Positions 12,251 to 25,017 of a stretch of DNA of 64,000 nucleotides are shown here, piece by piece (the first letter of the stretch is position 1; every line of letters starts with the position of its first letter). The notes below the pieces were generated by a model that saw only the letters and a program-made list of their open reading frames with translations, was not told where the DNA came from and searched no databases. The stretch is from the NCBI GenBank assembly GCA_016802295.1, contig JAESIW010000115.1, forward strand, positions 974,892 through 1,038,891, given 5' to 3'. Made by a program: the position numbers and the translations under genes. The DNA comes from Brachionus rotundiformis (Eukaryota > Rotifera > Eurotatoria > Ploima > Brachionidae).

Positions 12251-15200
12251 TGGTCAAAATAATATTTGGCAAAAACTGGCAATGGTTTCAAGACGTGGCT
12301 TCATCTTGCGATATAACTGATAAAAATGTGGACATTGTCTATAGAATTGATGCAAATCCCTGCTTTTATGGCTCTTGCAAGTAATTTTGCCAAAACTGAA
12401 CTTAAAAGTATTCCCCGAAACAACTTTAGCTTTGAATAATTGACTTTTAGATCTAATTGCTCCACAAATCCTTATTGTTTGAATGGCTTTGGTGAAAGGA
12501 AGCTTTATAATCTATTGCAAAAAGAACCAACTTCGCCTATTGAGAAAAATTCGTATTTTAGAAGACCAGAAGAGTCTGTGGGTCTGGTCAATCTTGGCGC
12601 CACATGTTACATAAACGCCTATCTTCAAGTAAATTAAAACACTGGTCATTATGAAGAACTTTCTATTTGTTTGAAGGTTTGGTTCAATAATTATTTCTTT
12701 AGAGAAAGTATTCTTGGTCTCAAGCTAAAAAAAATCGAGCTTGATGACACCTATGTAGAAGATAATTTAGCCAATAGATCAAACAAAATTCCTGAACTTG
12801 GTCTAAAATCGAACGAATGTCTGGCAAGCAATTTACAAATGGTTTTTACTCTAATGAACGAAACAGTCCGCAAATCGATAGATCCTTCTTTTTTCGTCAA
12901 AGCTTTGGGTTTGGATGAAAATATTCAACAAGTAAGCAACTAATTTTTTTACAAAACTATGTTGTTTTTGTTTATGCTATACATTATATAAGAAAAATAA
13001 TTTTTCAAATTTAGACTAGCGGATCCCAAGAATACTCTTCACTCTTCCAGTCTGTAAATGATTCTGCATTCTCTTTCATTCATTAGTGTTGCCTTTAGTA
13101 CAATTTTATTTAGCTTAAGTTTTGTTTTCTTACTGTACTTGGTTAAGTACCATACTGGTTCTAGTCTAGCAAATAAACCTTTTTATCTTGAAAGTCTAAT
13201 CTTAATGCACTTACCATCTTTATGTGTTCCAATTTATGCATTTACGATGATTACCAAGAATGAAAATCCCTTATTCGATTTGGTGCCCAAGATTGTGATC
13301 AGATAATAACCTGATGCAGATAGCTTCATTATTAGAGAATGATCTTATAATTTATGGATAAATCCTACCAAGAAACTTTTACAGATAGAATTATGAACAG
13401 CTTTTTAAATCCTATCTTTAATCTGGCTAACTTTTATTATTCGTAAAATTGAATTTCACAGTTTTAAACTGAAAAATGTTTTTTGCCAGAATAGGATGAT
13501 TGAATTTCAAAAATTCTATTTTTACCAGAGATAAAAAATTTCTGATGCAAAGATCAGACTTTTTGCCATCGAAAAATTCAATGGCTTTAGCGAATAGTAG
13601 TAGCCAAGCCCTGTTATGGACTTTTTTGTTAAAGTAATATCAGAAAGTACCACTAATATTGGAGAATTTAAATCAATTAAGATATTACTTGGTGATATAG
13701 ATAGAAAATAGTCTTGTTTATGAGGTTTTTCAACTTAACTTGGATTTCATAGGCCAGGTATTTTAGTTGGGTATCTTATCTTTGAGAAGATTGATTTCTG
13801 TATTATAAAGAAATAGAATTTTTTTAATAATTAATTTTTTGAATCCTTTTTTAATGCTAAAATAAGCTTGTAATTTATTAAGTGTATACACTAATAGTTG
13901 TTGTTCGATTAAGTTTTAAGCTCTGACAAGCTTGCCAAATAATTTTTGGTTTATTTATCTAAACAAGTCTTTTAATTAAGTAAATAAAAAATTTAAATTG
14001 TTTAGAGATGAGACTCAAAAATTAGTCACAAAAATGATATCGCCAAAAAGTTTATATTTTTTTTCTACATCGTAAATAATATTGTATTTTGTAAAATTTT
14101 AATTCCAAATTATCTACTTAAGCTATCTTAATAAGCATTTTTTAAAATTATTAATTTTTGATTAATTAACTTTCTGATGTCGTTGAAAATTTTAAATTTC
14201 CAATTCTTTGGCAATAATAGCAATAATAATTGGCAATAAATTAAATAATGATTTAATGAGTATTTTATTTTCTGAATAAAGGATGCACAAGAATTTAGTC
14301 AGCTCTTTTTATCAATGATACAAAGTATTCTAGGATCAACAACCTGTGGGTTAAATGGATCCGAACATGAAATAGAGGACCTGGCATCTTTCCGCTCAAG
14401 TCCAAACTCAAATTTAATACACGACCTGTTCCAAGGTGAATACCAATACGTTACAGAGCATGTATTTTTGTTTCTTTTTTTGTTTTATCATACCTCTAAA
14501 ATTAATTTACTTCCACTTATTTCCAGATGTAACAATTGTAAACTCCAGTCAGTACGAAATTCCAACTTTTTTGAGCTTACTTTGAACATCCAAAACTCCC
14601 AAACCATCAGAGACTGCATCGATGAGCTCCTTGATGAAGAACTGATGCAAGGCGATAACCAATATTTTTGCGATAACTGCAAGCACAAAACAGATGCCAA
14701 AAGAAGAACACAGATTTCCAATCTTCCTCCCATTTTAAATCTACAATTGCTACGCTTTGTCTATGACCGTAATTCCGGCTTGAAAAAAAAGCTCTCAAAC
14801 AAAGTGAAATTTTTTGATACCCTGGACTTGAGCTCACTTGTTGGAGATAAAAAAGCCTCCGCTTACCATTTAGGTGCAATTTTGATGCATGTTGGCAAAA
14901 CAGCCTACAGTGGTCATTACACAGCTCAGATCAAAAAATTTCAAACTAATGAATGGTTTAATTTCAATGACGAAACGATTACAAAGATAAAGAAAAAAAA
15001 TCTGCTTGGTCAACCGACCGAAGATGGTTTCGAGACTGTGGAAAAATCAGACAAGTCCGATTCAAATGATAAAAAAGGATTTTCAAGCCACAATGCCTAC
15101 TTATTAGTCTATTACAGATCTGACTTACTCGACAAGCTTCCCAAAGAGAGTCCAGTGCGCACGTCCAACCAATCCGAAATAGTCCAAATAGACAATCAAC

Positions 15201-18200
15201 TGCTCGAAAATTGGTTCAATAATTTAAACTCGGACACAATTGACCAAAAAGAAATTCAAAACACAGAGCGTAATTTAATACATTCAATTTATGAAAACCT
15301 TTGGATAAATAAAAACCAGAAAAAGACAAAACCAACTGCAGAGGAAGGTCCTGTGACTGAAAAAGACCAGTACTATTTCATACCTGTTGATTTTTTTCGC
15401 AAATTAATTTCAGGTGAATTTACTCAAATTTTAAACGAAGCAAACAATGTGACCCAAAAGCACATGTGCGCTCATAATCGTCTAAATCCATTGGTAATCA
15501 ATAGGTTCAAATTGGTATCACAAAAGGGCTTGGACATATTTTGTGAAAAAAATTCAGTCAAATTAAATGACATTGGTGCTCTTGAAGCTTTTAATAATTT
15601 GACCACTAGGTGCTGGCCGTGTGTATTTAACTGCTTTGATTACTTAAAATTTAAAGAAGATATAAAGCATGATATGAAAAAAGTGCGCCAAATGTTAAAA
15701 TATGAGTATGATGAACAAAAGGTGGTCAAAAGTGACCAAGATGTAATATTTATAGACAAAGGCGATTATCAAGATAACAAGGAGAATAGAAATGTGTCCG
15801 ACACTTGGTATTGGGTTGGAAAAGAAAGTCTCAAACAGTGGCAAAATTTAGCTATTAAAAAATTGGAATCACAGCTTCCTTCAGCCAAATTTGCCGAGTC
15901 GTCTGAAACTAAGCCAGACATAATCGAAGAGCCAAATGGACACGAAGACAACGATGTCCAGGAATTGACTTCTTTTCCACAAAGCTCGAATAGTGTACTC
16001 AATGTAAATGCAAGTAATTCTTTGAAATTCTTCAATGAAGATGTCATTTGTCCACATAATAATTTGGCTCCAGGACCAAACAAACGCCTAGTCTGTACCG
16101 AGTTATGGAATCAAATATTCTTTAGGTACTTTTTCAAACAAGATACGGCTGAAAATTTAGACCAACTAAATGTGGAACCTCGATCGACATCTAATTCAGA
16201 TGATAACAGAAACTCGATATTTACAAACCAAAGCCACGAATGTAAAATTTGTACGGTATGTTTTTTTAAACTTAGCTTTGTTATTTTTCATTCTTAAGCA
16301 TATCCTTCTTTTAGAAAATTATGTAAAAATTTTTCCTACAAATTAATGGTAAATTATTTGGAAAAAAATTTAATAGATAAATTAATTCAATAAATGTAAA
16401 TTCTTATTTAAAAAATTTTATCTGCATTTTAAAAGAAAATTTTAATTAAAATAATTTAAATTTTTAAAACTAGAAGCACTACACAGGTCAAAATGACCAA
16501 GGAAAAAAGTTAATGTTTTTACTTTATTGGTTCTTTCATTTGATTCTATAAATTTAAGTGTTGATTTAACAAAAATCGTTGGAGAATTATCTATTAATTT
16601 TATCATTTTCAGCATATTTTTCTAGTCCGACCAGAAAAAGGTTTCTTAGAATTACTGGCCCAATAGCTTATCTTTTTTTTCCCAATACAACACCCAAAAA
16701 ATTCATTATGATGTAACAGATTTGCATCCAAATCCTGGTCTTCAAATGGACGCTTGGCACAAACATCATCAAAGTCAACTGCAAACGCTTCTTTTGATAC
16801 ATTATCTTCAATTTGTTGTAAACTAAAACTTTTTTGACTTTGGTTCTCTTTTAAACTGTTCTCCCTCAGGTCATCTTTGGTCTTTCGCCATTTCTCAATT
16901 CTTTAGGTGTCCAAAATAAATTCAACTACCGTCTTCTGCCTAAAATGCTGATTAGTTCGGTTCTTGATCTTTAGTACAGCTCCTTACTTTCGGATAAAAG
17001 ATTCGCTAAATTTTTGTTTGGCAATTAAATTGTTTTAGAATGCTTCGATTTTTTGAATATCGCTGTCAGTCATTCCCCAACATTCAAATTCATAAAGTAG
17101 AACAGATTTACCAAGGCTACTATAGAGATGTAACTTTATCTTCAGTCTAAAAGATGATAATTTCCACATATTCCTTAATTTAAAGAAGCAGTTCAGGCCT
17201 TCTTGGGAGCTCTATTATTGTTAATTAGGATTTCTAGATATATAAAGCTGTAGACACGCTAGACGGACTTAAGAATTTCGTCTTCAACAGATTCAAGATT
17301 CTCAATCCGGCACAGGGACATTTCCGAATGAATGTCAGTTCACTCTTTTTCAGTGGTTTTCCACAGATCCATTTTGCCAAAAGTTCATGTCCACAATAAC
17401 TTATATGTTATGGTCAAACCAAAAGCGATTGAACTTAAAAATAATATCAGCAATATACCATCTCTATTCTTAATATCTTTAAATTGGTTAAAGTTAAAAC
17501 ATAAAGTTTGAGTTGTTAGAATTAAAATTTTCTAAAAACCATTTTTTTAATGATAAACAATTAAAAAAAAATATTAATAAAAGATAATAATGAATTTTTT
17601 TATTTAAGAAAGAAAATGAGGAGCATGTAAACAAAAAAGCTCAAGTTAAAAATCAAAAGGATATTTTACCAGATCTTTATTTTAATCGAAACAGGCCACT
17701 AATAAATGAATTACAGTCTGAGCAAACATATTACATCATAATGACTGATTTTGTAAAAGAATGGCGGACTTTAATAAAAAAATCAAAATTTAAAGATATC
17801 CAAATAATAAATCAAACTTTGTTGTGCCAACACGGATATCTTCCTTTTGATGAGAAAACGATTGATTTTTCCATGTAAAATTTACAGCTGATTTTTTTGC
17901 CTAAAAAAACTTTAAATTTTAATCAGGTCTACTTTATTGACCCAATTTGAATGGGAATTCTTTTCAGTAAATTACATTTTTGATAAACAAGTTCAAGTAA
18001 AAAAGCATCAAAGTTCAAATGATTGTGCAGAAGTCAAATTTAGCTTTCAGTTCGAGCCACAAGTTTGCCAAGATTGCATGGCCAAAAATGAATTGGACAA
18101 GATGCTCTTTGAAAATAAAAAAATTCTCATCCGTTTTAAAGATGATGAAGAGAATGGTTCTACTGTCAAGATGGAAAATTTGAAAAATGAGGAAATAGAA

Positions 18201-18774
18201 GATACTGATGTCATTCATATTGTGAGACAGATAAAACTTTAATTAACTAAATAAATGGTTTGTGTATATTTTAAGAGTTCCAAAAAAGCTCGATATACCA
18301 TAAACGAAGATGACGGCGATTCACAAACAAATGGACAGCACGTGATTGAATACATTCCAGCCAGGCGAAGCAAGAGATCTAGAAGGTCTAAAAAAGATCT
18401 AGAAGTAGTTTGCTCATCTTATTCGACAATTAAACTTATTAAACAAAATGTAAAAGTTAAATTAAAATTTTTTTTTATCTTTTCCAAATTTTGAAATCAT
18501 AGATCGCTTCTCAAATATCTAGACTTATTTCAGAGCAGCATTTATTCTTTAATAACACTGAGCTTGACAATGAAAAAACACTCATTGATTACAAAATAAA
18601 TAAAGGAGATATTTTGGTATTAAAAGTGAGTTTTTTATCTAAATAAAATTAATAAGACTAAAATTTAATTTTAATTGTATTAAGCTTGATCAAATTGATA
18701 GCAATATGGACGATGATTCTTCCCATTTTGAGATGGCACATGTTCCAGAAGTTGGATTCAAAGGTTTTGAATGA
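12251..18774 (+). CDS. USP48: Ubiquitin carboxyl-terminal hydrolase, USP48 type
   Basis: This is a cysteine deubiquitinase of the USP48 family. The exons I can place are 12251-12380, 12451-12628, 12677-12931, 14282-14457, 14527-16255, 17609-17874, 17927-18221, 18276-18449, 18503-18625 and 18685-18774. The N-terminus (NWQWFQDV, VDIVYRIDANPCFYGSC, NPYCLNGFGE) matches USP48. The Cys box is GLVNLGATCYINAYLQ, the His box is AYSGHYTAQI with NFNDE after it, and a zinc-binding CNNC/CDNCKH pair lies between. DUSP-like segments follow (QTYYIIMTDFVKEWRTLI at about 17727-17780). The C-terminus carries the basic RRSKRSRRSKK stretch, a ubiquitin-like region and the ending MAHVPEVGFKG, all as in USP48. Introns of 1350 and 1353 nt contain repeat debris. 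The intron at 14458-14526 appears to use a GC donor. The reading frame is intact. Confidence 0.92.
12932..14281 (+). other. Long USP48 intron with unidentified relic
   Basis: This 1350 nt intron is far longer than the 50-70 nt introns around it. It holds a frame at 13058-13306 without stops and further broken frames to about 13800, suggesting an old insertion. I do not recognise the encoded sequence. A hydrophobic N-terminal half is visible, but the start is not ATG and the flanks contain stops. Confidence 0.5.
16690..17400 (-). mobile_element. LINE reverse-transcriptase relic inside USP48 intron, antisense
   Basis: The 1353 nt intron 16256-17608 carries, in reverse orientation, the end of a reverse transcriptase. 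The minus strand at 17041-17180 reads LYSSLGKSVLLYEFECWGMT followed by DSDIQKIEA, the standard (K)SVLLYG.E.W.MT segment of RTE/CR1-like elements. Upstream and downstream stretches have stops and frameshifts. The element is dead and does not interrupt the USP48 exons. Confidence 0.75.
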
Positions 18775-19132
18775 AACTAAAAAATATTTATATCAATATT
18801 TATAATAATTTTGTTTTAATCTAGGATCAAATTTAATTAGATACAATTAATTGACCAATATTATTCAAATTGGTATTGTTCAATAAAACATTTGCATAAT
18901 CATGTTTGACCATTAAATTCGTGTCTATTAAAACTTTGTTAAAGCTAAACTTCTGACAATTAAACTAAATTTATTTTAATTATTTGTAATTATAAAATTT
19001 ATTGCAATATTTTTCGAAAAAAAATAAAATTAAAAATTTTATTAAACAAAGATTTTTAATAAGCAGGTATTAAGAATCCTGGTAGCTTGTCCAAGTTAAA
19101 TAATCAGTCTTAATCTTGATAATTTAGACTTT
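18775..19132. other. Intergenic spacer between USP48 and the THUMP gene
   Basis: About 360 nt of A/T-rich DNA, presumably containing the USP48 polyadenylation region and the promoter of the next gene. I see no open frame or repeat worth naming. Confidence 0.5.
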
Positions 19133-20284
19133 ATGATTAAATTTTATGCCACACATGGAAGAGGCTTATACCACTTTTGCAAAACCGAAATCGAAAATCT
19201 AGCAAATAAACTTAGAGAAACAGATTCTACTTTTTACTTGTCACAATGTGATTACATTGAAGGAAAGCTATCTTTTGAAACTAATATAAATTTAGATGAC
19301 TTGCTAACTTTGACCACCATTGAGAGACTCTTTTACCAAATATTGTTTGAAAAATTTGACACAACTCCTCAAGAAGACCAAGTTATGCAAATGGTTAACC
19401 AATTTTTTGCTATTAATTCAGAAAGCCAGGCGTTTATTGATACCTTTGTTAGGTCAGATGACAACAAGCAACTTGAGAATGCCAAAAAAATTCGAAAAAT
19501 TCTTACTTTTCGAATCGATTCCAAACTTACAGGAAAATGGAAGCACAATTTAACATTTAAGAATGAACTCAATGAATTAATAAGGAGAAAATTACTTGAC
19601 CTAAATTTTGACCAAAACTTGACCAATCCTGATTTTATTTTATCTTGTCACTTGAGTCAAGTATCGCTAATAATTGGTATACCTGTATCAAAAGTAACTA
19701 TTTCAAATAGAAATTCAATCAAATCCATTGGACTGCGCAGTACAATTTGTTCGGCAATGATTCAGCTCTCTGAAATAAAAAATCAATCGAATACAGTATT
19801 TGTATTCGATCCATTTTGTGGCAAAAGTACCATTTTATGTGAACTTATTTTGCAGATCAGGAACAGAAAAATTTTCTATGTCTCTTCAGACGCTGATAAA
19901 ACTCAGCTGGACTATTCGCTTGAGAATTATGGAAATTTGTGTCCACAAGGTATCCAAGCCGATTTTTTGCTTTGGAATTTAACTAGTAAATCACAATTTC
20001 CATTCCGTGACGGCATATTTGATTCTATCATAACTGATCTACCTTTTGGTAAAAACCATCCAATTCAATATTTTGAAAATTCAGCTAGCTTTTACTCTAA
20101 AGTTATCAGTGAATTCAGTCGCATGTTGCTAAAATCAGGTTCATGTGTAATTTTAATTAATTCTAAAGAAGCCGTTCATTTCCAAGATCTGGTAAATTCT
20201 TCCAGATTTGAATTGGTGTCAAAACACTCTGTTAGCTTGGGTGAAACAAGTGCAGTCATATTTAAATTGTCAAAATTGGACTAA
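19133..20284 (+). CDS. THUMP-domain RNA guanine-N2 methyltransferase (THUMPD2/3 family)
   Basis: A single exon encodes 383 residues. The N-terminal half starts MIKFYATHGRGLYHFCKTEI, as THUMPD proteins do, and contains a THUMP-like RNA-binding region to about residue 160. The C-terminal half is a Rossmann methyltransferase: GLRSTICSAMIQLSEIK (about residues 203-219) leads into the SAM-binding motif DPFCGKSTILCE (225-236), and the catalytic motif is TDLPFGK (301-307). Family members methylate N2 of guanosine in tRNA (THUMPD3) or U6 snRNA (THUMPD2). The GLRSTI and DLPFG variants look slightly closer to THUMPD2, but I cannot separate the two by eye. ATG at 19133 is the natural start. The gene ends only 89 nt before TBCE on the same strand. 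Confidence 0.85.
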   Translation: MIKFYATHGRGLYHFCKTEIENLANKLRETDSTFYLSQCDYIEGKLSFETNINLDDLLTLTTIERLFYQILFEKFDTTPQEDQVMQMVNQFFAINSESQAFIDTFVRSDDNKQLENAKKIRKILTFRIDSKLTGKWKHNLTFKNELNELIRRKLLDLNFDQNLTNPDFILSCHLSQVSLIIGIPVSKVTISNRNSIKSIGLRSTICSAMIQLSEIKNQSNTVFVFDPFCGKSTILCELILQIRNRKIFYVSSDADKTQLDYSLENYGNLCPQGIQADFLLWNLTSKSQFPFRDGIFDSIITDLPFGKNHPIQYFENSASFYSKVISEFSRMLLKSGSCVILINSKEAVHFQDLVNSSRFELVSKHSVSLGETSAVIFKLSKLD

Positions 20285-20373
20285 AAGTTATAATAATTTT
20301 GAAATTTTGTTTATCAGGAATAAAATTAATTTAAAAAAAAAAATATTTTAATCATTTATTTAAAATTCCACAA

Positions 20374-23300
20374 TGAAACAAACAGAAAATTTTCAGCCTT
20401 TAGGAAAAGTTATATTTTTTGATCAAAGTGCAGGACTTATTAAATACGTGGGACCTTTAAGTGAAAATTCTGGTAAGTTGGTATGTCGACATTTTTTTTA
20501 ACAACTCGGTAACATTCTTGAAAAAAGAGGAAATTTGGTATGGGGTAGAATGGAGGGATTCATCGAGAGGAAAGCATGATGGCAGATACAAAGGAAAGCA
20601 ATTTTTTACCACAAGGTTTTTAAAGGCCCTTTTATTTAAATTTTTTAACTTTAATCATTTAGGAATTCCACAGGAGGTTCGTTCGTCAAACCTAGCAAGG
20701 TTGATTTTGGAATTACCATTTGGTGTGCAATTGAACAAAAGTATTTTCAGAGTTATGACTCAATGAAAAAAACAAATGAAACTGATGAGAATGAAGATTC
20801 ACTTTTATACAATAATTTCGAGTAAATATCTATTTTATTAGGAAATAATTATCAAATCAGATAATGAATGAATTTTTTTTTTTTAAATATTCTTATCTTT
20901 TAAAAAAATTAATTTTAACAATGATCAAAATATGTTTCATAAATTTTATACTAGAAATTAAAAGTTAGTTGATTCAAACTTTCGCTTCAGCCTTTTCTTT
21001 TGTTATGATTTGACCAAGTACTTTAGTAACTCAGGTCTATACAGCCGAGTGAATTCTTGTGGCTCTCTGTTGCTAACTTTCCAAAATTTTTATATAAAAT
21101 TCGACCAAACCCGAACTGTTGATTCCACTTAATGTGAACACCCAGAGTACATGTGTACCAGATTTCTGATATCCAAGATTATTTATTTTTAACTTTTTAT
21201 AATTAAGCTCTGTAACCTATTTTTGGTAAAACTTCGTCCCTATCGATTGCAATTGCTTCCTTTCCTCACCAATTTCAACTGATTCACTGATTTTATTGTA
21301 GTCCGCTTAGGTTTTGACATAATAGGTCCCGAAACAGAACCCAATGGCATTCGGCTTGTAACTTTTTTCCAGTCGGATATTGCTTGACCATGTATTCTCA
21401 ATTCAACAATATAATATTCCACTAATACACTATGCATTTAGCTTTTTAGGAGTCTTGTGTCAGGATGTTTGTCAAATGCTTTGGCAAAATCAAGATAAAC
21501 ATGGCACATTGGTCTGCATTTGGCAATTTAATGTTTATCGTACTAGTCGTTATTAATTAGACAAGTTATTTTTAAAATTTAAAAATATAAAAAAATTAAT
21601 GGCTTTTTCATTAATAAATTAATTTATTAGTTTAAAAATTAATATTTTAGCTGTTTATTTTTGGCTTTTTTTAAATGAATACTGCAGGAATTAGGATGGT
21701 GATATCTGACCAAGCTATGTCCGTCTTTTAGAAATTCAATTAAATTTAGTCTCGTTTAATTTGTTTAGAATAAATTAACCATTTATTTTCAAATAAAGAA
21801 TCCTCTTAAATTGATTAATAATTTTTGAATTTTTAATCTAAAAATATTGATGATATTTTAAGTCAATAAAAATTTAAGTGCCAAAAAGACTGGTCTCCAA
21901 GTAAAATGCATAACTTTGACTCAATCAAAGATTTCATCAACAGAAGGCTTTCAAAATATAAACCAATTTTTTCCCAATCTTAGCGAAATTCATCTTGATG
22001 ATAACTTGTTTAACTCATGGGCAAAAATTTTTGAAATGCTCGATTGTCTCAAGACAATCAAAATTCTTAATATGAGGTATAATTTTGTCAAGAAGGAATA
22101 TTTTTTTATTTTTTTTTATGTAGCAACAATTTTTTAAACTATGATTACGAGCAAGAAAAAGTTTTCGATAACATCCAATGCTTAGTGTTAAACAAAATGA
22201 ATTACTCTTGGAATGATATTTGTCAAATTCTGGTCCATTTTCCAAATTTAACTCAGCTGAAAGTATGTTTTAATCAAATAACCAATTTTGACCAAATACA
22301 TCAAGTCAATTTATCCAACTTGAAAATTCTGGATGTCGAATCGAATCCAATTTGCCATTGGAACAACTTGCAAATACTGGGCGAGCTACCAAGCTTGGAA
22401 ATTTTATATGCAAATCAAATCCAGATAGATAAGATTGAGTTTTTGGACTGTGATTACGCGTCAAAATCAAAATTTTTCCAGAATCTTCGTGTTTTGACGC
22501 TTAACGAGAACAAGATAAATGATGTAAATGATAAAAAACTCAATATATACCAAAATTTACCATTTTAACATTTTAAGTGGAAGTCAATAAATGAACTGAA
22601 TAAATTAAAAAGTCTTGAGGAGCTTATGCTCAAATCTAATCCACTTTGTGAGACACAAAAAAGTGAAACACTGCGCCAAATGGTCATTTCCAAGATAAGT
22701 AATTTAACAATGTTCAATAGAACCAAGGTGGAAAAAAGCAATAAAACTGGTGATGAGCGAAAGTCGTCTGAGATCGATTATTTAAAAAAATTTGCCAAAG
22801 AATGGTATGAATTAAAGGAAGCAATCGATTCAGCACAGTCGATTGATTCAAAGAAAGATTCAGAACAAAAGCTGAGCAATTTTTACAATGATCATCCGCG
22901 ATATTTGGAGCTGGTTAAAAGTAGATAAAATAGCTATTATTTATTATCTGTATTAAATTTTATATAGCTTACGGCGCCACCGAAAAAGCTGAGACAGAAA
23001 TTAAACCTGATACTGTTAAATCAAACTTATTGTGTAATAATTTAATTTCAAAATAAAAAACTAAAAATGATATACATTAAATATCTTTCTAGCTTTGAGG
23101 ATAGTAAATGAAATAAGTGGCAAAGCTGTGGAACGCAAAATTCCATCTACAATTGAAATTAAGCGACTTAAAGTTATAATTAGAACTTTTTTCAAAGCTG
23201 ACTTTACAATCGATAACATTAAGCTATTTTATGTATCCAACAAAGTAAGTATTTTTAATTTTTAATTCATAAAAATAATTTTATTAAAATAACAAAGCTT

Positions 23301-23829
23301 CATAGCAGTTGTACAATCATGTTTTATTGTTTTAAAAATATAAAAAATATTAAATTGATATTTAAATTTTGTAGGCGCTTTTGTCAGTCATAAATTAAGA
23401 TAAAAAAATGAGATGCTTTTGGTAAAACTGATCCTATTTTTAATTTTATCCAAAGTCTCATAAAAAAAGATCAAATTTTCAAAAAATGGTGTTAAATTTT
23501 TATTTTAATATATTATCTTTAACTTTAAATATTAAATTTACATCAATAGAATCCAAATAAGATTCTGAGACAATTGAGAGATTAAAAGTTATATTGAAAT
23601 TTATTTTTCTCTCTAAATAAATGTCAAGTTGCTTATAATTATTTAGTATTTAAAATAAAAACGAACCATATTTATTTATTTAATTTTCGTATTAATAATA
23701 GGATCATTATTAAATTAATATTATTTTTATGAATAGGTTCCTGATGAAGAGTATGATTTAGACAATGATTATCGGGTGTTGAATTTTTATTCTATTGAAA
23801 ACGGTGACACAATTATTGCCCGCCACTAA
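20374..23829 (+). CDS. TBCE: Tubulin-folding cofactor E
   Basis: TBCE captures alpha-tubulin during tubulin heterodimer assembly and disassembly. All three family domains are visible in order. The N-terminal CAP-Gly domain is split between exons at 20374-20472, about 20529-20620 and about 20662-20825: IWYGVEWRDSSRGKHDG, then TGGSFVKPSKVDFG. A leucine-rich-repeat region follows over 21870-22930 (for example LTQLKVCFNQITNFDQIHQV and LRVLTLNENKINDV). The ubiquitin-like C-terminus over 23090-23829 ends FYSIENGDTIIARH, as human TBCE ends YYSIENGDCLLVRW. The stop codon is at 23827-23829. The intron between CAP-Gly and LRR (about 20826-21870) contains a LINE relic, and several smaller introns follow. 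Exon joins around 22140-22190 and 22565-22626 are approximate. Confidence 0.92.
21240..21510 (-). mobile_element. Reverse-transcriptase core relic in TBCE intron, antisense
   Basis: The minus strand reads VYLDFAKAFDKHPDTRLLK, then after a stop HSVLVEYYIVELRIHGQAIS, DWKKVTSRMPLGSVSGPI. This is the classic LINE reverse-transcriptase motif series (DFAKAFD, then W..V.SG.PQGSVLGP). The catalytic YADD block is not found next to it and stops interrupt the frame, so it is inactive. It explains why this TBCE intron is about 1 kb long. Confidence 0.8.
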
Positions 23830-24064
23830 AGCGCTGTGACCAATTGGCAAACCTAATTCAGTCTAATCAACAAACCAAAGTTTAACATTTTATTTTGAAT
23901 AGAAAAACTCTTAAACAAATATTAGCATTGAAATCAAGACTTGACAAACTATTTTAACTTAAACAATTGATTTATAATCTTCGACTTATTTTTTATTTCT
24001 TCCTGTCATATAAAATAAATCATTTTAAAAAGATTTTGTCTTTTCTTTGGTGCACCTGTCCAAG

Positions 24065-24624
24065 ATGATGACTAAACTTATCCTCTCAATGTGCATAAAT
24101 TTTGTATTTCAGGCCTATTGTCGAACTATAGACCCTAATTTCAACAGCTTAATTCCAGTCTACACAGGCTGCGAGCCAAGCGAGGACTTTAGTCCGTGTT
24201 CATTTGATTGCCGCAAGTTTTACCGCTGCGCGAACGGGTACAAATCAACATACAATTGTCCAGATGGAACTGTTTTTGACTTAAATTTGAAAATATGTGC
24301 CCACTCGCCACCAACTGAGTGCACAAGCACAGGTAACACAAATGGAATAAGCCAAATTGTTGTAGATAAATATTAGTTTTTGTTTTAGACAACAAAATCA
24401 GCGGAACAAACACCAATGGATATAGTTTCAAAGAAAGTAAACAAATTGGCAAAGAAAGTTTGAAAGAAGATACTACAAAGTCAAGTAAAACTGACACTAA
24501 ACTTATCCCAAGCACAACATTGGACTATTTATCAAACGTCTGTATTTACACATTTACTGATTTTGAAAGATCTATATTTTGTAAACTAGATTCATTTAAA
24601 AAAACAAATCCAAATTGTTGTTAA
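24065..24624 (+). CDS. Secreted CBM14 chitin-binding (peritrophin-like) protein 1
   Basis: Two exons (24065-24332 and 24389-24624) encode a small secreted protein. Two adjacent ATGs (24065 and 24068) precede a hydrophobic signal peptide ending near AYC. One type-2 chitin-binding domain follows, with its six cysteines: C-EPSEDFSPCSFDCRKFYRC, then YNCPDGTVFD and a final ICAHSPPTEC. The rest is a Ser/Thr/Lys-rich linker and a C-terminal module DFERSIFCK...NPNCC. The same arrangement and ending recur in the next gene, so the two are paralogues. Such proteins bind chitin in cuticle, lorica or gut lining. Where this one acts is not shown by the sequence. Confidence 0.85.
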
Positions 24625-25017
24625 TTTACAAAGTAAAACCTCAAGTTTTATCTTAATATAAATTTGTATATTATTGAAATAAAATTTATTGTTAAAAAAA
24701 AAAAAGTTTTTTCTTGGAAATTGACACTAAAAGACCAGCTATTGTTAATAATTTACTAGAGTTTTAGATCACGTTTGGCAAATATTTATGTGACATTGAA
24801 GAATAATATAAAAGCTTGACATAAATTTAAACTAATATAAATTCCGCTATTTACGTGAAAGAAAAAGTTAACTAGTATTTTTGTCTAGTTTGTCAACAAC
24901 AATAATTATTTTGATGTTTTTATTTAACTGATTAAAATTTTATTAAATGGATTTTGTTTTAATTATTAACTTTAGTTTTTAGAAAAATAAACATTTAACT
25001 CAAAACAACTTAATAAA

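Noticed and set aside
14488..14879. Minus-strand frames over the USP48 catalytic exon
   Set aside because: They are antisense to an exon with clear USP48 homology and have no features of their own.
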